Positions 26,451 to 36,385 are shown, counted from the stretch's first letter. The stretch: 62,057 bases of DNA from Rhizobium sophorae (GCF_013087515.1 NZ_JABFCN010000004.1:1-62057); one strand, 5' to 3'. Notes: generated by a model from the letters alone, not told the origin. Numbers and translations are program-made.

Positions 26451-27648
26451 GCGCCCTCTCCCGCTGGCCATCGCTATTAGCGAGCCCAGCATCGGCAGCG
26501 CCGAGCCCGGCATCACCAGCAGCAACGCCGCCGGGCAGCCGGCTGCCGTCCTCGGCAAAGATCAGCGTGCGGCCGGGCGAAAGCCGCAACCCGACCGGAT
26601 CGCCGGCCACAAGGCCGGAGGCTTCGGCCGGTTGAACCTTGGCAACGATCGTCTCGCCGATCGCCTCGAGCCGGCAATGGAGGATGACTTCGGAGCCCAG
26701 GAATTCGACGCGTTCGATCCGGGCGGCAAGGCCGTCATGCCGATTCTTGGACAGAAAGACGAATTCGGGGCGAATGCCGATCGTGACCGGCATCTTTCTG
26801 TCGGGTGCATTTTCAAGCGCCAGGCGCAGGCCGCCGCAGAGAATGACGCCGCCTTCGGCAAAGGCCGGCAGCAGATTGATGCGCGGCTGGCCGATGAAGC
26901 GGGCGACCTCGATATGGGCGGGATCATCGTAGATGACCTCGGGGCTGGCGATCTGCAGCAACTTTCCGCCCATCATCACGGCGACCCGGTCGGCCATGGA
27001 CAGCGCTTCCGCCTGGTCGTGGGTGACATAGAGCGTCGGCACGCCGGCGCGGCGATGCAGGTCGACGATCTCGCCGCGGGCGTGGACGCGCAGATTGGCG
27101 TCGAGATTGGAGAGCGGTTCGTCCATCAGGAAGATGCTCGGCTGGCGCACCATGGCGCGGGCAAGCGCCACGCGCTGACGCTGGCCGCCCGACATCTGGC
27201 CGGGCTTGCGGTCGAGCAGGTGGTCGATCTTCAGCGATGTCGCCATATCCCTGACGTCGCGGGCGATCGCCCTGCGGGTGGCGCGCTGGCCCGGCGTCAG
27301 CGACCCAATGAAGGGCAGCCGCTGCATTCTCGACAGCCGGCGCATCGCCAAGGGCACGGCGATGTTCTCAGAGGCAGTCAGATGCGGATAAAGCGCGTAG
27401 GACTGAAAGACCATGGCGATGTTGCGGTCGGCGGCGGCAACGCCCGACATATCCAGCCCGCCGATCAGGATCTCGCCTTGGTCGGCGTGGTCGAGGCCGG
27501 CAAGGACGCGCAACAGCGTGCTCTTGCCACAGCCGGAAGGGCCGACAAGCGCGATGAATTCACCGGCGGCGACATCCAGGCTGACGCCACCAAGGATCTG
27601 GTTGCCGCCGAACGCCTTGGTGATGCCGCGAAGCGAGAGCGCGCTCAT
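26443..27648 (-). CDS. ABC transporter ATP-binding protein (UgpC/MalK type)
   Basis: A 401-residue cytoplasmic ATPase. Walker A is GPSGCGKST (about residue 37), the Q-loop VFQSYALYPHLT, the signature MSGGQRQRVALARA, Walker B IFLMDEPLSNLDA and the switch His THDQAEAL. After residue 240 comes the TOBE/MalK regulatory domain. An insertion with basic residues (RRLSRMQRLPFIGSLTPGQRATRRA) lies between the Q-loop and the signature. Its ATG overlaps the phosphoesterase stop by four bases. It energises uptake through the two permeases downstream. Confidence 0.93.
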   Translation of the reverse strand: MSALSLRGITKAFGGNQILGGVSLDVAAGEFIALVGPSGCGKSTLLRVLAGLDHADQGEILIGGLDMSGVAAADRNIAMVFQSYALYPHLTASENIAVPLAMRRLSRMQRLPFIGSLTPGQRATRRAIARDVRDMATSLKIDHLLDRKPGQMSGGQRQRVALARAMVRQPSIFLMDEPLSNLDANLRVHARGEIVDLHRRAGVPTLYVTHDQAEALSMADRVAVMMGGKLLQIASPEVIYDDPAHIEVARFIGQPRINLLPAFAEGGVILCGGLRLALENAPDRKMPVTIGIRPEFVFLSKNRHDGLAARIERVEFLGSEVILHCRLEAIGETIVAKVQPAEASGLVAGDPVGLRLSPGRTLIFAEDGSRLPGGVAAGDAGLGAADAGLANSDGQRERAHG

Positions 27649-28475
27649 TCGACGGGTTCCCGCTGCTTGACCGCCTGGGGGTAGACCTCGTGCACGACAT
27701 CGTCGAGCACATGCGCGGTCATGCCGGGAACGGCGACGATCGTGCTTTTGACCGATGCCTCGAACTCATGGACGACGGCGCCGATCAGGCGATCGCCAGG
27801 CATCTCGCGCTCCATCTTGTCGATGATGAAGGCGGCCGACGGACCCCATGTCAGCTGGGTATTGTCGAAGCGACCCTGCCAGGCCCAGTGGAGATGGCCG
27901 CTCGCAAACAGCGCCACGTCATGGGCTGATATCAGATCATAAAGCCGGCGGCGCTGAACCGGACGAACGCTCCAATAGCCGGTATCGCCTTCATCGGGTG
28001 CATCGACGAATAGCGGCTTGTGCGCGAACAGCGCCACACGCCGCCCTGCCCTGTCGGACAGCACCTGGTCGAGCCATTCGAACTGCGCCTCCTCCTCGTC
28101 ATCCTCATGGCCGAGAAGCAATGAGTTCAACCCGATGAAGCGCCAGGCACCGGCATCTTCCAGCCAGCGGTCGTCGCCGGCAAGGCTGCGCCAGCGGGAC
28201 AACCGCTCGGCATTGACGGGCTGGTCCGATCCCTTGAGGTGGCCGACATCGTGATTGCCGGGGACGATCAGCATCGGGATCGACACCTGACGCATCAGAT
28301 CCAAGGAAAAGGTGATGTCGTCACCATTGTCGGCGCCGTCGACGGTGAGATCGCCGGTATGCACGATCAGGTCCGCGCCGGTCTCTTCGATCCAGCTCAG
28401 AAGCGGCGCCCAGTTGCCGTTGAAATGCGGCTTGCCGGGGCTGAAATGGGTGTCGGTGATCTGAATGATTTTCAT
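27645..28475 (-). CDS. Calcineurin-like metallophosphoesterase in an ABC operon
   Basis: A 276-residue binuclear metal phosphoesterase of the CpdA/GpdQ type. All five metal motifs are present: DTHF (Asp8, His10), HTGDLTVDG, PGNHDVGH, HKPLF and SGHLHW. It has no signal peptide, so it acts in the cytoplasm. It is the first gene of the ABC operon (ATGA overlap with the ATPase), implying that the imported substrate is a phosphodiester or phosphomonoester that it hydrolyses, by analogy with ugp operons that carry a glycerophosphodiesterase. Confidence 0.88.
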   Translation of the reverse strand: MKIIQITDTHFSPGKPHFNGNWAPLLSWIEETGADLIVHTGDLTVDGADNGDDITFSLDLMRQVSIPMLIVPGNHDVGHLKGSDQPVNAERLSRWRSLAGDDRWLEDAGAWRFIGLNSLLLGHEDDEEEAQFEWLDQVLSDRAGRRVALFAHKPLFVDAPDEGDTGYWSVRPVQRRRLYDLISAHDVALFASGHLHWAWQGRFDNTQLTWGPSAAFIIDKMEREMPGDRLIGAVVHEFEASVKSTIVAVPGMTAHVLDDVVHEVYPQAVKQREPVE

Positions 28476-28691
28476 GGGGCGCGTCTCCGAGACGTCGGCA
28501 GCGCCTCACCGGCGCTCCTTCTCGGGCCCTCTCTAGAAGGCTCCCATGTCAATCACATAGCTGAAGTTTTCAGCTGTTTTTCAGTTCTGTCATTAATCTG
28601 TCATGTTGATGAAGACGGGCTGCCGGAACTGGACAGCCTTCACCTGTATTTGGAATTAAGAATACGCGGGCTCTGTAACATTGCGTTGCAA

Positions 28692-29096
<405 letters not shown>

Positions 29097-29381
29097 CTAT
29101 ATTCATGCACCTCAACGGCCTTCAGGTCTCGGAGTTCCACGGCAATGCCACTTCCACTGAAGAGAAGCGGTGAGGCTGATCCGGGCGACCGAGCGGATGC
29201 TGGCGTCGATGTCCTCGCCATCAATCATCCATTAAATGTCACCCTTTCGCGAGTGACCGGATCGAATGCCGTCGCGCCCCTCGCTCCTAAGTTTTATGGT
29301 TAATTTATTAATAATTCCGGATTTATAAAAGGAACCGGACGCGCTTTCCAAATGTTGATGCTCCGCCTGGAGGAACCCCCG

Positions 29382-29570
29382 ATGATCCTGAAAATCCTTG
29401 CCCCCAAGATCGACGCCGATTGCCATGAAACCGGCACCTGGCCCGACGGAATTTTCGCCGAAAACCGGATCGACCTTTCTGCTCGCCGCGACGGTCGTCG
29501 TCGCTCGCCGCACGAGCGCGACTACGGCAATGACAGGAAAGTGGAAAATCTGCCGCTCGGGTTTGTCTGA
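29382..29570 (+). CDS. Possible small basic protein
   Basis: A 62-codon frame (MILKILAPKIDADCHETGTW and onward, rich in Arg and Asp) has GGAGG about nine bases before the ATG. There is no family I recognise and no membrane segment. It sits in a gap between two minus-strand genes. The ribosome site is the only positive evidence, so it may be spurious. The 290 bases upstream of it (29088-29381) hold no other gene. Confidence 0.3.
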   Translation: MILKILAPKIDADCHETGTWPDGIFAENRIDLSARRDGRRRSPHERDYGNDRKVENLPLGFV

Positions 29571-29589
29571 CCGTTCCGGGCGTGGCGCA

Positions 29590-31962
29590 TCACAGCCTGC
29601 GAAAGACCAGAACGCCTGATGCCGGCAACACGGCATTCAGCACTCCCGCCGTTGCTCTGATTCTTCCGCCGCCGTTACCGACGTTCCAGCCGCCATATAG
29701 GTGAGCGTCGGTATTGAAGATCTCCTCCCAGAGATCATCCCCCAGACGTTCGCTGTGCAGCTGATAGCCGTGTTCGAAGGGAGCGTCGTTCAGCGACCCC
29801 ACAACAAGGAAATCCTCGCCGTCATTCCATCGATGAAAGGCGATCACCCGATTTTCGTCGTGAACCAGGGGAATGGCGATGTTGCGCGAGCGAATGGCAT
29901 CCTGATGGATGCTGAGCGCGATCAGATCGCGATAACAGCTGAGCATCCCTGCGCCGCTGCCTTCCGCTTCGCCGAGAATATTCTCCCGGTTCTCGAGGAA
30001 ATCATTGTAGCGATAGGGCTTCTGGGCGCCGATTTCCTCGCCCATGAAAAACATCGGCGTGCCGGCCGATAGCAGCGTCATCGCCGCCGCAAACCGGGAT
30101 CTCGCCTCAGCCCACGCCCTTGTCTCACCGACGATCGGCGCGAAATTGACGGCGATAACGGCGGTTCGCGCCGATCCTTCACGATTGCCGCAATCGTCAT
30201 GCGACTGGCTATAGACCACCTTGGATCGCGCGCTCGTCTGCAATGCGCCGGCAAGAGACGACATGGTCAGCGCCCGCTTGTCCCCGAAGCCGGCATTCTT
30301 CAACAGCTGCGCCTGCGCGCCGCCGTGATATTCGACGAGGTTGTGATGAAAATCGCCGTACCAGGTCGCATCGAAGCCGAGCCCGTCGCCGGTCAGGCTC
30401 GGCTCGGTCATCGCCGACCAGTCCGAATAGTCCTCGGCCGTGAGGAAAAGCTGCGGCTTGATCAGCCGCATCGTGCGGGTCCATTGCTTCAGGAATTTGG
30501 TGCCGAAGGCTGCGGCCCGATCGGCGCGTCGGCCGTCGGCATGCAGAACCGGATATTGATGGATCGAACTTGTCTGATCGAGCCGGAAACCATCGATATG
30601 GCAGACGGAGACGAGGAATGCCGCGCTGGAGATGAAAAGCTGGCGCACCGCTTCCTCATCGAAGCGAGGCGCCCATCCCGTGGAGATGTTGTCGATGTAG
30701 CCGCCTGTCGGATCGGCGTAATCGCCGGGGCGTCCCTCATACCAATAATAGATATTCCGGGTGTGATCGGTGGAATCATAGGCCCATTGCGCCCGTTCGC
30801 CGTCCGGGTCGAAGTGATTGTAACAAACATCGAGGATGACGGCGATGCCGCGCTGGTGGCAGATCTTGACGAACATCTTCAGCCGGTCGGTGCCGCCAGC
30901 CCCCTGGTCGGCGGCAAAGAAATGCGACGTGCCGTAACCCCAGTTGGCCCGCGTCTCGAATTCCGCAATCGGCAGCAGTTCCACTGCGTTGACGCCGAGT
31001 GCCGAAAGATGCTCGATGAAGGCGATGGCATCATCAAGCGTGCCGGGCGCGGCCTTGCCGAAACCGAGCGCGCCGACGTGCAGTTCGTAGATCACCAGAT
31101 CCTCGAGCCGCTCCGGAAGTGTTCGACCTCCAACGAATTCGTCAGCCCAGAACGTCTCGGCGGCAACCTCCTGCCCGGATGGAAGTACGACCCGCTTCGG
31201 ATCGCAGACGACCGAGCAGCTTTGCGGTCCGTCCAATGCGGCTGGCGATCCGTGATAGATCGCTCCATCCGGATCGAAGTCTCCCGCGCCGATCTGCATG
31301 AGGGACCAGATATCAGTGCGGTAGGCGAGAGATCCATCATCCCTGGTGATGCGGTACATATAGGGCGTGCCGACCATGCTGTCGAAATCGGAAAGGTCGT
31401 GGTCCTCGCCGGTTTCAACGCTCCAGAATCCATCAACGGTCCTGCGCATCCCGATGGTTGCGACCGTTCCGGTGCCGTCGTCGGCGACGTAGCCGATGGC
31501 GGGATCGGCGAGGACGAGCAAGACATCTCGGGCATTCGGCGCCCAGACCGAAAAGCGAATGCCGTCGACACTGTTGCGCCTCTCAACCCGGTTCGCCCCC
31601 AGACGCCCGATCCATGTCAGATAATAGGTCTGCGCCGCTATCCCCTGCTGGAGATCGAAGGAGCGTTCGCGACGCGTCGAGGCCTCGTCGTCCAATTCGG
31701 CGGCGATCGCCCACAGGCTTGAAGCGCCGGGTCGATCGAGTTCGATCCCCCAGCGAAAATGCGTACCGATCTCGTCATCGGGAAAAGAAACCCTGGCGAC
31801 GAAGACATCATAACCATCCTCGTCGCGAGAGCGCTGCATCGGAACAGATGTCCACTCGTTCGAAGGACGGCCCTGCTCGTCCCAACTGCCGCGAAGACGG
31901 ACATTGTCGAACACCGTCGACGGCAAGCCGCTGCGAAACCGGAATTGAACATTAACGGTCAT
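29590..31962 (-). CDS. GH13 alpha-amylase-family glycoside hydrolase
   Basis: A 790-residue enzyme. The N-terminal 280 residues are beta-sandwich domains, including a CBM48-like part (GIRFSVWAPNARDVLLVLAD). The catalytic barrel follows: YELHVGALGF, VILDVCYNHF (region I), DGFRLDQTSS (region II, nucleophile Asp), LTAEDYSDW (region III, acid/base Glu) and SHDDCGN (region IV). This pattern is that of the branching-enzyme/trehalohydrolase/GlgX side of GH13. A strong GGAGG precedes the ATG. It probably cleaves or rearranges alpha-glucans in the cytoplasm, as no signal peptide is visible. The exact specificity is not predictable. Confidence 0.85.
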   Translation of the reverse strand: MTVNVQFRFRSGLPSTVFDNVRLRGSWDEQGRPSNEWTSVPMQRSRDEDGYDVFVARVSFPDDEIGTHFRWGIELDRPGASSLWAIAAELDDEASTRRERSFDLQQGIAAQTYYLTWIGRLGANRVERRNSVDGIRFSVWAPNARDVLLVLADPAIGYVADDGTGTVATIGMRRTVDGFWSVETGEDHDLSDFDSMVGTPYMYRITRDDGSLAYRTDIWSLMQIGAGDFDPDGAIYHGSPAALDGPQSCSVVCDPKRVVLPSGQEVAAETFWADEFVGGRTLPERLEDLVIYELHVGALGFGKAAPGTLDDAIAFIEHLSALGVNAVELLPIAEFETRANWGYGTSHFFAADQGAGGTDRLKMFVKICHQRGIAVILDVCYNHFDPDGERAQWAYDSTDHTRNIYYWYEGRPGDYADPTGGYIDNISTGWAPRFDEEAVRQLFISSAAFLVSVCHIDGFRLDQTSSIHQYPVLHADGRRADRAAAFGTKFLKQWTRTMRLIKPQLFLTAEDYSDWSAMTEPSLTGDGLGFDATWYGDFHHNLVEYHGGAQAQLLKNAGFGDKRALTMSSLAGALQTSARSKVVYSQSHDDCGNREGSARTAVIAVNFAPIVGETRAWAEARSRFAAAMTLLSAGTPMFFMGEEIGAQKPYRYNDFLENRENILGEAEGSGAGMLSCYRDLIALSIHQDAIRSRNIAIPLVHDENRVIAFHRWNDGEDFLVVGSLNDAPFEHGYQLHSERLGDDLWEEIFNTDAHLYGGWNVGNGGGRIRATAGVLNAVLPASGVLVFRRL

Positions 31963-32225
31963 CGGATCCTCCGGGCCATGTTGGACTTCGCCAGATTCTG
32001 CCTATGCGTCTGTTTCACTGGGTCATGATCGGCCGGCTGGGCGCAAAAATGCAAGCACAGGTTCGGCATTAAAAACCGATCCGGCGCGGGGCCACATTCA
32101 GGACAATTTATCATGGTTAACGGGCAGCACTGCACGGCCCTCCTCGTGTATTAAATCGAATTGGCATCAGAAATGTGAAGAATAAATTCCCATCGCCAAT
32201 TCCCTCATAAACTGGGAGAAAAACT

Positions 32226-34088
32226 TTGGCTCAAGCCGTTCGAATAAACGATATTATTCGTTCCTTTGGAATTGACACGCATATCGACTACACCGACGGA
32301 AAATATTCCAATGTCGGAGAAGTTGTTAAGGCTCTCGACTATCTTGGCCTTGATACAGTTCGCGATCACGCCCCCAACTCCGCCTCCGACCCCAACGGCC
32401 AAACGCATCTCGGCGATGCCGCGGAAGCCGGCGTGCAATTCGTTTTCAGCGCCCAGCGTGAAGTCGACCCCGCCACTGTCGCCCAGCGGCTGCATGCCTT
32501 CGTGCAAGCCCATCCCGGATCGGTCGTCGGTATCGAAGGTCCGAACGAAGTCAACAACTGGCCGGTCAGCTATCATGGCCTTAGCGGCCAGGCTGCGGCG
32601 CTCGCCTATCAGAAAGACCTCTCTGCCGCCGTCAACGCCGATCCCTTGCTGAAAAATATCCCGGTCCTCGGCTTTACCGGATATACGGTCGCTTCCGCCT
32701 CCGACTACACGACGATCCATACCTATGCGAAGGATGGCGACCAGCCATATTCATGGCTTTCCCGGGAAGCCGGCGTTCAGCGCGCTGCCGATCCGGGCAA
32801 GCCGCTGGCGATCACCGAGACCGGATACCACACCTCGCTCACCGCCGACACCAATGGCGGGTGGGAAGGAGTCAGTGAGGCGACGCAGGCAAAGCTCCTG
32901 CTCAATACGCTGATGGACGGCGCCGCACTCGGCTCGAAACAGACCTTCATCTACGAGCTGCTGGACGCCTATTCCGATCCGCAGGGCGCCAATCAAGAAA
33001 AGCATTTCGGCCTTTTTCGTCTCGACTATTCGGCCAAGCCGGCGGCGACGGCGATCCACAATCTGACCGAAATCCTTGCCGACGACGGCGCTGCGAAGGC
33101 GAGCTTCAGCGCGGGAACCCTCAATTATTCGATTGACGGTCTGCCGTCCTCGGCCCGCAGCTTGCTCACGGAAAAATCGGACGGAAGCTACCAGATCATC
33201 ATCTGGAACGAGCCCGATATCTGGAACCAGACCACCGACACGGCCATTCAGGCCGCGACGACAGCCGTCAAAGTCAATCTCGGCGCCTCCTTCGGCTCCG
33301 TTAAGGTCTTCGACCCCGTGACCGGAACGACGGCGATCAAAAGCCTCAGCAACGTGTCGTCCCTGACGCTCGATGTCCTCGACCATCCCGTTATCATCGA
33401 CATAGAACGCGGCAGTACCAGCACGCCGCCGAGCACCAATCATCTCTATGGCGGCACCGGCAACGATACCTTCACCGTGACTAATGCGAATCAAATCGTC
33501 GACGAAAGCCGGGGCGGCGGAACGGATACCGTCAAGGCTTCGATCTCCTTCAGCCTCGCGGACACGGCGCATGCGATCGGAACGATCGAAAACCTCACCT
33601 TGACCGGGACGGCCAATCTCAGCGCGACAGGCAACAATACGGCCAACGTTCTCACCGGCAACGACGGAAACAATTTTCTCAACGGCGGGAAAGGGAACGA
33701 TCGATTGGTCGGCGCACTCGGCAATGACAAGCTGATGGGCAAGACCGGTGCTGACGTTCTCACGGGCGGAGGTGGAGGCGATTCCTTCGTCTTCGATGTG
33801 AAGCCCAGCAATACGAGCGTCGACAAGATCGTCGATTTCTCTTCAGCCGCAGGCGATAAGCTGGTGTTCGACGATGCGATTTTCACCGGGCTCAAACCAT
33901 CGAGCTTTTCGGCCGAGAATTTCGTCCTGGGAACGAAGGCGTTCGAGGCTGATGACAAGCTGATCTACGATCAGGCCAGCGGCATTTTATCCTATGATGC
34001 GGATGGAAACGCAGCAGGCGGGGCAATCCATGTCGCCGATCTCGACAATTCCGCCGCACTTCACTTCAAAGATCTCTTGCTTGTCTGA
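32226..34088 (+). CDS. Secreted RTX-tailed clan GH-A glycosidase
   Basis: A 620-residue protein starting at TTG (GGGAG seven bases upstream). The N-terminal 400 residues resemble a clan GH-A barrel (GH39/GH5-like): the acid/base Asn107-Glu108 in GIEGPNEVNNW and the probable nucleophile Glu198 in AITETGYH. The C terminus (about 405-540) has RTX nonapeptide repeats (LYGGTGNDTF, LTGNDGNNFLNGGKGNDRLV) that bind calcium outside the cell, then a beta-rich terminal secretion region. There is no N-terminal signal peptide, as expected for type I secretion. No transporter genes are adjacent. It may act on surface or plant polysaccharide; the substrate is unknown. Confidence 0.82.
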   Translation: MAQAVRINDIIRSFGIDTHIDYTDGKYSNVGEVVKALDYLGLDTVRDHAPNSASDPNGQTHLGDAAEAGVQFVFSAQREVDPATVAQRLHAFVQAHPGSVVGIEGPNEVNNWPVSYHGLSGQAAALAYQKDLSAAVNADPLLKNIPVLGFTGYTVASASDYTTIHTYAKDGDQPYSWLSREAGVQRAADPGKPLAITETGYHTSLTADTNGGWEGVSEATQAKLLLNTLMDGAALGSKQTFIYELLDAYSDPQGANQEKHFGLFRLDYSAKPAATAIHNLTEILADDGAAKASFSAGTLNYSIDGLPSSARSLLTEKSDGSYQIIIWNEPDIWNQTTDTAIQAATTAVKVNLGASFGSVKVFDPVTGTTAIKSLSNVSSLTLDVLDHPVIIDIERGSTSTPPSTNHLYGGTGNDTFTVTNANQIVDESRGGGTDTVKASISFSLADTAHAIGTIENLTLTGTANLSATGNNTANVLTGNDGNNFLNGGKGNDRLVGALGNDKLMGKTGADVLTGGGGGDSFVFDVKPSNTSVDKIVDFSSAAGDKLVFDDAIFTGLKPSSFSAENFVLGTKAFEADDKLIYDQASGILSYDADGNAAGGAIHVADLDNSAALHFKDLLLV

Positions 34089-34219
34089 GCCGGTCGGTCC
34101 GTCGCCTTTCAGGCGGCGGACCGACAGCGTCACGGGCCGACGTGTCTCCTCCTCTTGCCGGAGCCGGAATCCCGGCCACATTCTCCGTTGACGCCACCCG
34201 TGCAGGTCAGGAGAAGCCT

Positions 34220-34522
34220 TTGCCCTGGATCGCCTATATCGTCCATTTCATCGCCGCGGCATTTCTGACCAATGGCATCCCGCATTTCGTCGCCGGGGTC
34301 AGCGGCCGGCGCTTCCGTATTCCCTTCGCGCAAGGCGCAAAGCTCGGCTCGCCGACAGCCAATGTCATCTGGGGCTGGGCGAATTTCCTCATCGCCTTCC
34401 TGCTCTTTGCCAATATCGGGCCGCTCTATATCGGCACGCCGGGTGACACGATCTTCGTGGCAGCGGGCATGCTCGTTGCCGGCATCCTGCTTGCCCGTAT
34501 TTTCGAGGGCGACGCGATCTAA
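34220..34522 (+). CDS. Small integral membrane protein
   Basis: A 100-residue protein with three hydrophobic segments (IAYIVHFIAAAFLTNGIPHF, ANFLIAFLLFANI and FVAAGMLVAGILLARI) and a central basic loop (GVSGRRFRIPFAQGAK). I chose the TTG at 34220 because AGGAGA lies five bases upstream; a GTG at 34142 would add a hydrophilic 26-residue extension without a ribosome site. No family function is known to me. It precedes the HxlR-fabF pair by 77 bases. Confidence 0.65.
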   Translation: MPWIAYIVHFIAAAFLTNGIPHFVAGVSGRRFRIPFAQGAKLGSPTANVIWGWANFLIAFLLFANIGPLYIGTPGDTIFVAAGMLVAGILLARIFEGDAI

Positions 34523-34525
34523 AAC

Positions 34526-34556
34526 ATATCGCGCAAAAGTGTGCGGCGGTTTTTGA
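34526..34556. repeat. Rhizobial dispersed repeat fragment
   Basis: The stretch CGCGCAAAAGTGTGCGGCGG plus T-rich tail directly after the membrane-protein stop resembles, from memory, one arm of a common rhizobial intergenic repeat. Only part of that repeat is present. Confidence 0.35.
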
Positions 34557-34562
34557 AGTAAC

Positions 34563-34589
34563 TTGCATGATGATAGTCACTGCTATAAT
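34563..34589 (+). promoter_or_regulatory. Possible promoter TTGCAT-N15-TATAAT of the HxlR gene
   Basis: A perfect TATAAT (34584-34589) lies 15 bases after TTGCAT. Transcription would begin about 34596, only a few bases before the ATG at 34600, which has no ribosome site. The transcript could therefore be nearly leaderless. The short spacer makes this uncertain. Confidence 0.35.
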
Positions 34590-34599
34590 GACATCAGCC

Positions 34600-35106
34600 A
34601 TGCAGCGAACGAGCTTCAGCGATTTCAAATGTCCGGCGGCGCGCGCACTCGACAGCGTCGGCGACTGGTGGAGCATGCTGATCCTGCGCGACGCCTTCCA
34701 GGGGCTTTCGCGCTTCGACGAATTCCAGAAAAGCCTCGGCGTGGCGCCGAATATCCTGACGCGGCGGCTCAAACATCTGACGGAAAAAGGGCTGTTCGAA
34801 CGGCGGCTCTACCATCAGCGCCCTGCCCGCTACGAATATCGGCTGACGGACAAGGGCCGTGACTTCTTTCCTGTTCTGATGACGCTGTTTTCCTGGGGAA
34901 GCCGGCACATCCCGGAAGAGGATCTCGCCTTTCTCTTGGGCGATGCCGCTTCCGGCAAAAAGCGCGAGACGATGCTGGTCGATGCGCGGACCGGCGAAGA
35001 AGTGACCCCCGAAAACACCAGCCTGCTTGCAGGTCCCGCCGCCGACGACGAGGTGCACGAACGGATCGCCCGTATGCGCGCCTGGTATCTCGGCATCGAC
35101 GGATAG
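34600..35106 (+). CDS. HxlR-family transcriptional regulator
   Basis: A 168-residue winged-helix regulator. The HxlR signature is clear: CPAARALDSVGDWWSMLILRDAF (Cys near the N terminus), then RFDEFQKSLGVAPNILTRRLKHLTEKGLFERRLY and the wing RYEYRLTDKGRDFFPVL. The C-terminal 60 residues are an extension with GEEVTPENTSL. The ATG at 34600 fits the family length best. It ends 13 bases before the fabF-like gene, so the two probably form an operon. The effector is unknown. Confidence 0.88.
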   Translation: MQRTSFSDFKCPAARALDSVGDWWSMLILRDAFQGLSRFDEFQKSLGVAPNILTRRLKHLTEKGLFERRLYHQRPARYEYRLTDKGRDFFPVLMTLFSWGSRHIPEEDLAFLLGDAASGKKRETMLVDARTGEEVTPENTSLLAGPAADDEVHERIARMRAWYLGIDG

Positions 35107-35119
35107 AGAGGAAAATACA

Positions 35120-36385
35120 ATGGATCGCATCGTTGTCACCGGCATGGGACTTGTCTCGCCACTCGGCACCGGCGTCGAGCCTGCCTGGAAGCGCCTTCTC
35201 GGTGGCGGTTCGGGGCTGAGGGTGCTGGCGGAGGATATCGTCGGCGAACTCTCGGCCAAGGTCGGCGGCATAGTTCCCGGTATCGCGGAAGATGCAGAGG
35301 CTGGTTTCGATCCAGACCGTTACATCACGCCGAAGGACCAGAAGAAGATGGACCGCTTCATCCACTTCGCCATGGCGGCGACGGAGGAAGCGGTGAGGCA
35401 GGCCGGCTGGGTGCCCGTTGATGAAGGCAAGCGCGAGCGCACGGCAACGATCATCGCGTCGGGCGTCGGCGGCTTCCCGGCGATCGCCGAAGCGGTGCGG
35501 ATCGGCGAAACGCGAGGCGTGCGGCGGCTGTCGCCCTTCACCGTGCCCTCCTTCCTCGTCAATCTCGCCGCCGGCCAGGTCAGCATCCGCTACGGCTTCA
35601 AGGGGCCGCTCGGGGCTCCGGTGACGGCGTGTGCGGCCAGCGTCCAGGCAATCGGCGATGCGGCGCGGCTGATCCGCTCCGGCGAAGCGGATGTGGCGAT
35701 CTGCGGTGGTGCCGAGGCCTGCATCGACAAGGTGAGCCTCGGCGGCTTTGCCGCTGCGCGGGCGCTTTCCACCGGCTTCAACGAAACGCCGGAACTTGCG
35801 TCACGGCCCTTCGACACTGCCCGCGACGGTTTCGTCATGGGCGAAGGCGCCGGTATCCTAGTCATCGAAACGCTGGAGCACGCGCTTGCCCGCGGCGCCA
35901 CACCGCTCGCCGAACTCGTCGGCTACGGCACGGCTGCAGACGCCTACCACATGACCTCAGGCCCCGAAGACGGCGACGGGGCGCGCCGGGCGATGGAGGC
36001 GGCACTCAGGCAGGCGAAGATCACGGCTTCGGAGGTCAGGCATCTGAACGCGCATGCGACCTCGACACCGGTCGGTGACAGAGGCGAGATCGCGGCGATC
36101 GGCACGGTCTTCGGCCGCAATGGCGGTATTGCCATCAGCGCAACGAAATCGGCGACCGGCCACCTGCTCGGGGCGGCCGGCGGGCTGGAGGCGATCTTCA
36201 CCATCCTTGCGCTACGCGACCAGATCGCGCCGCCGACCCGCAACCTCGATGAGGCCGATCCCGCCGCCGACGGCATCGATATCGTCGGCAAGACGGCGCG
36301 GCCGCTCACCATGGATTATGCCATCACCAACGGTTTCGGCTTCGGCGGGGTGAATGCCAGCGCCCTGTTCCGCCGCTGGTCGTAA
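35120..36385 (+). CDS. 3-oxoacyl-ACP synthase II (FabF family)
   Basis: A 421-residue condensing enzyme that extends acyl-ACP with malonyl-ACP. The catalytic triad is intact: Cys171 in VTACAASVQAIG, His in LNAHATSTPVGD, and Lys/His in SATKSATGHLLGAAGG. It has the normal FabF length. AGAGGAAA precedes the ATG at 35120. Because it is linked to an HxlR regulator rather than to acpP/fabG, it is more likely a specialised paralogue, for instance for an unusual fatty acid or polyketide, than the housekeeping FabF. Confidence 0.88.
   Translation: MDRIVVTGMGLVSPLGTGVEPAWKRLLGGGSGLRVLAEDIVGELSAKVGGIVPGIAEDAEAGFDPDRYITPKDQKKMDRFIHFAMAATEEAVRQAGWVPVDEGKRERTATIIASGVGGFPAIAEAVRIGETRGVRRLSPFTVPSFLVNLAAGQVSIRYGFKGPLGAPVTACAASVQAIGDAARLIRSGEADVAICGGAEACIDKVSLGGFAAARALSTGFNETPELASRPFDTARDGFVMGEGAGILVIETLEHALARGATPLAELVGYGTAADAYHMTSGPEDGDGARRAMEAALRQAKITASEVRHLNAHATSTPVGDRGEIAAIGTVFGRNGGIAISATKSATGHLLGAAGGLEAIFTILALRDQIAPPTRNLDEADPAADGIDIVGKTARPLTMDYAITNGFGFGGVNASALFRRWS

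Noticed and set aside
26293..27684. 463-codon plus-strand frame opposite the UgpC-type ATPase
   Set aside because: Shadow of the ATPase gene, which has all ABC motifs.
30199..31722. 507-codon plus-strand frame opposite the GH13 gene
   Set aside because: Shadow of the GH13 enzyme, whose four conserved regions are on the minus strand.
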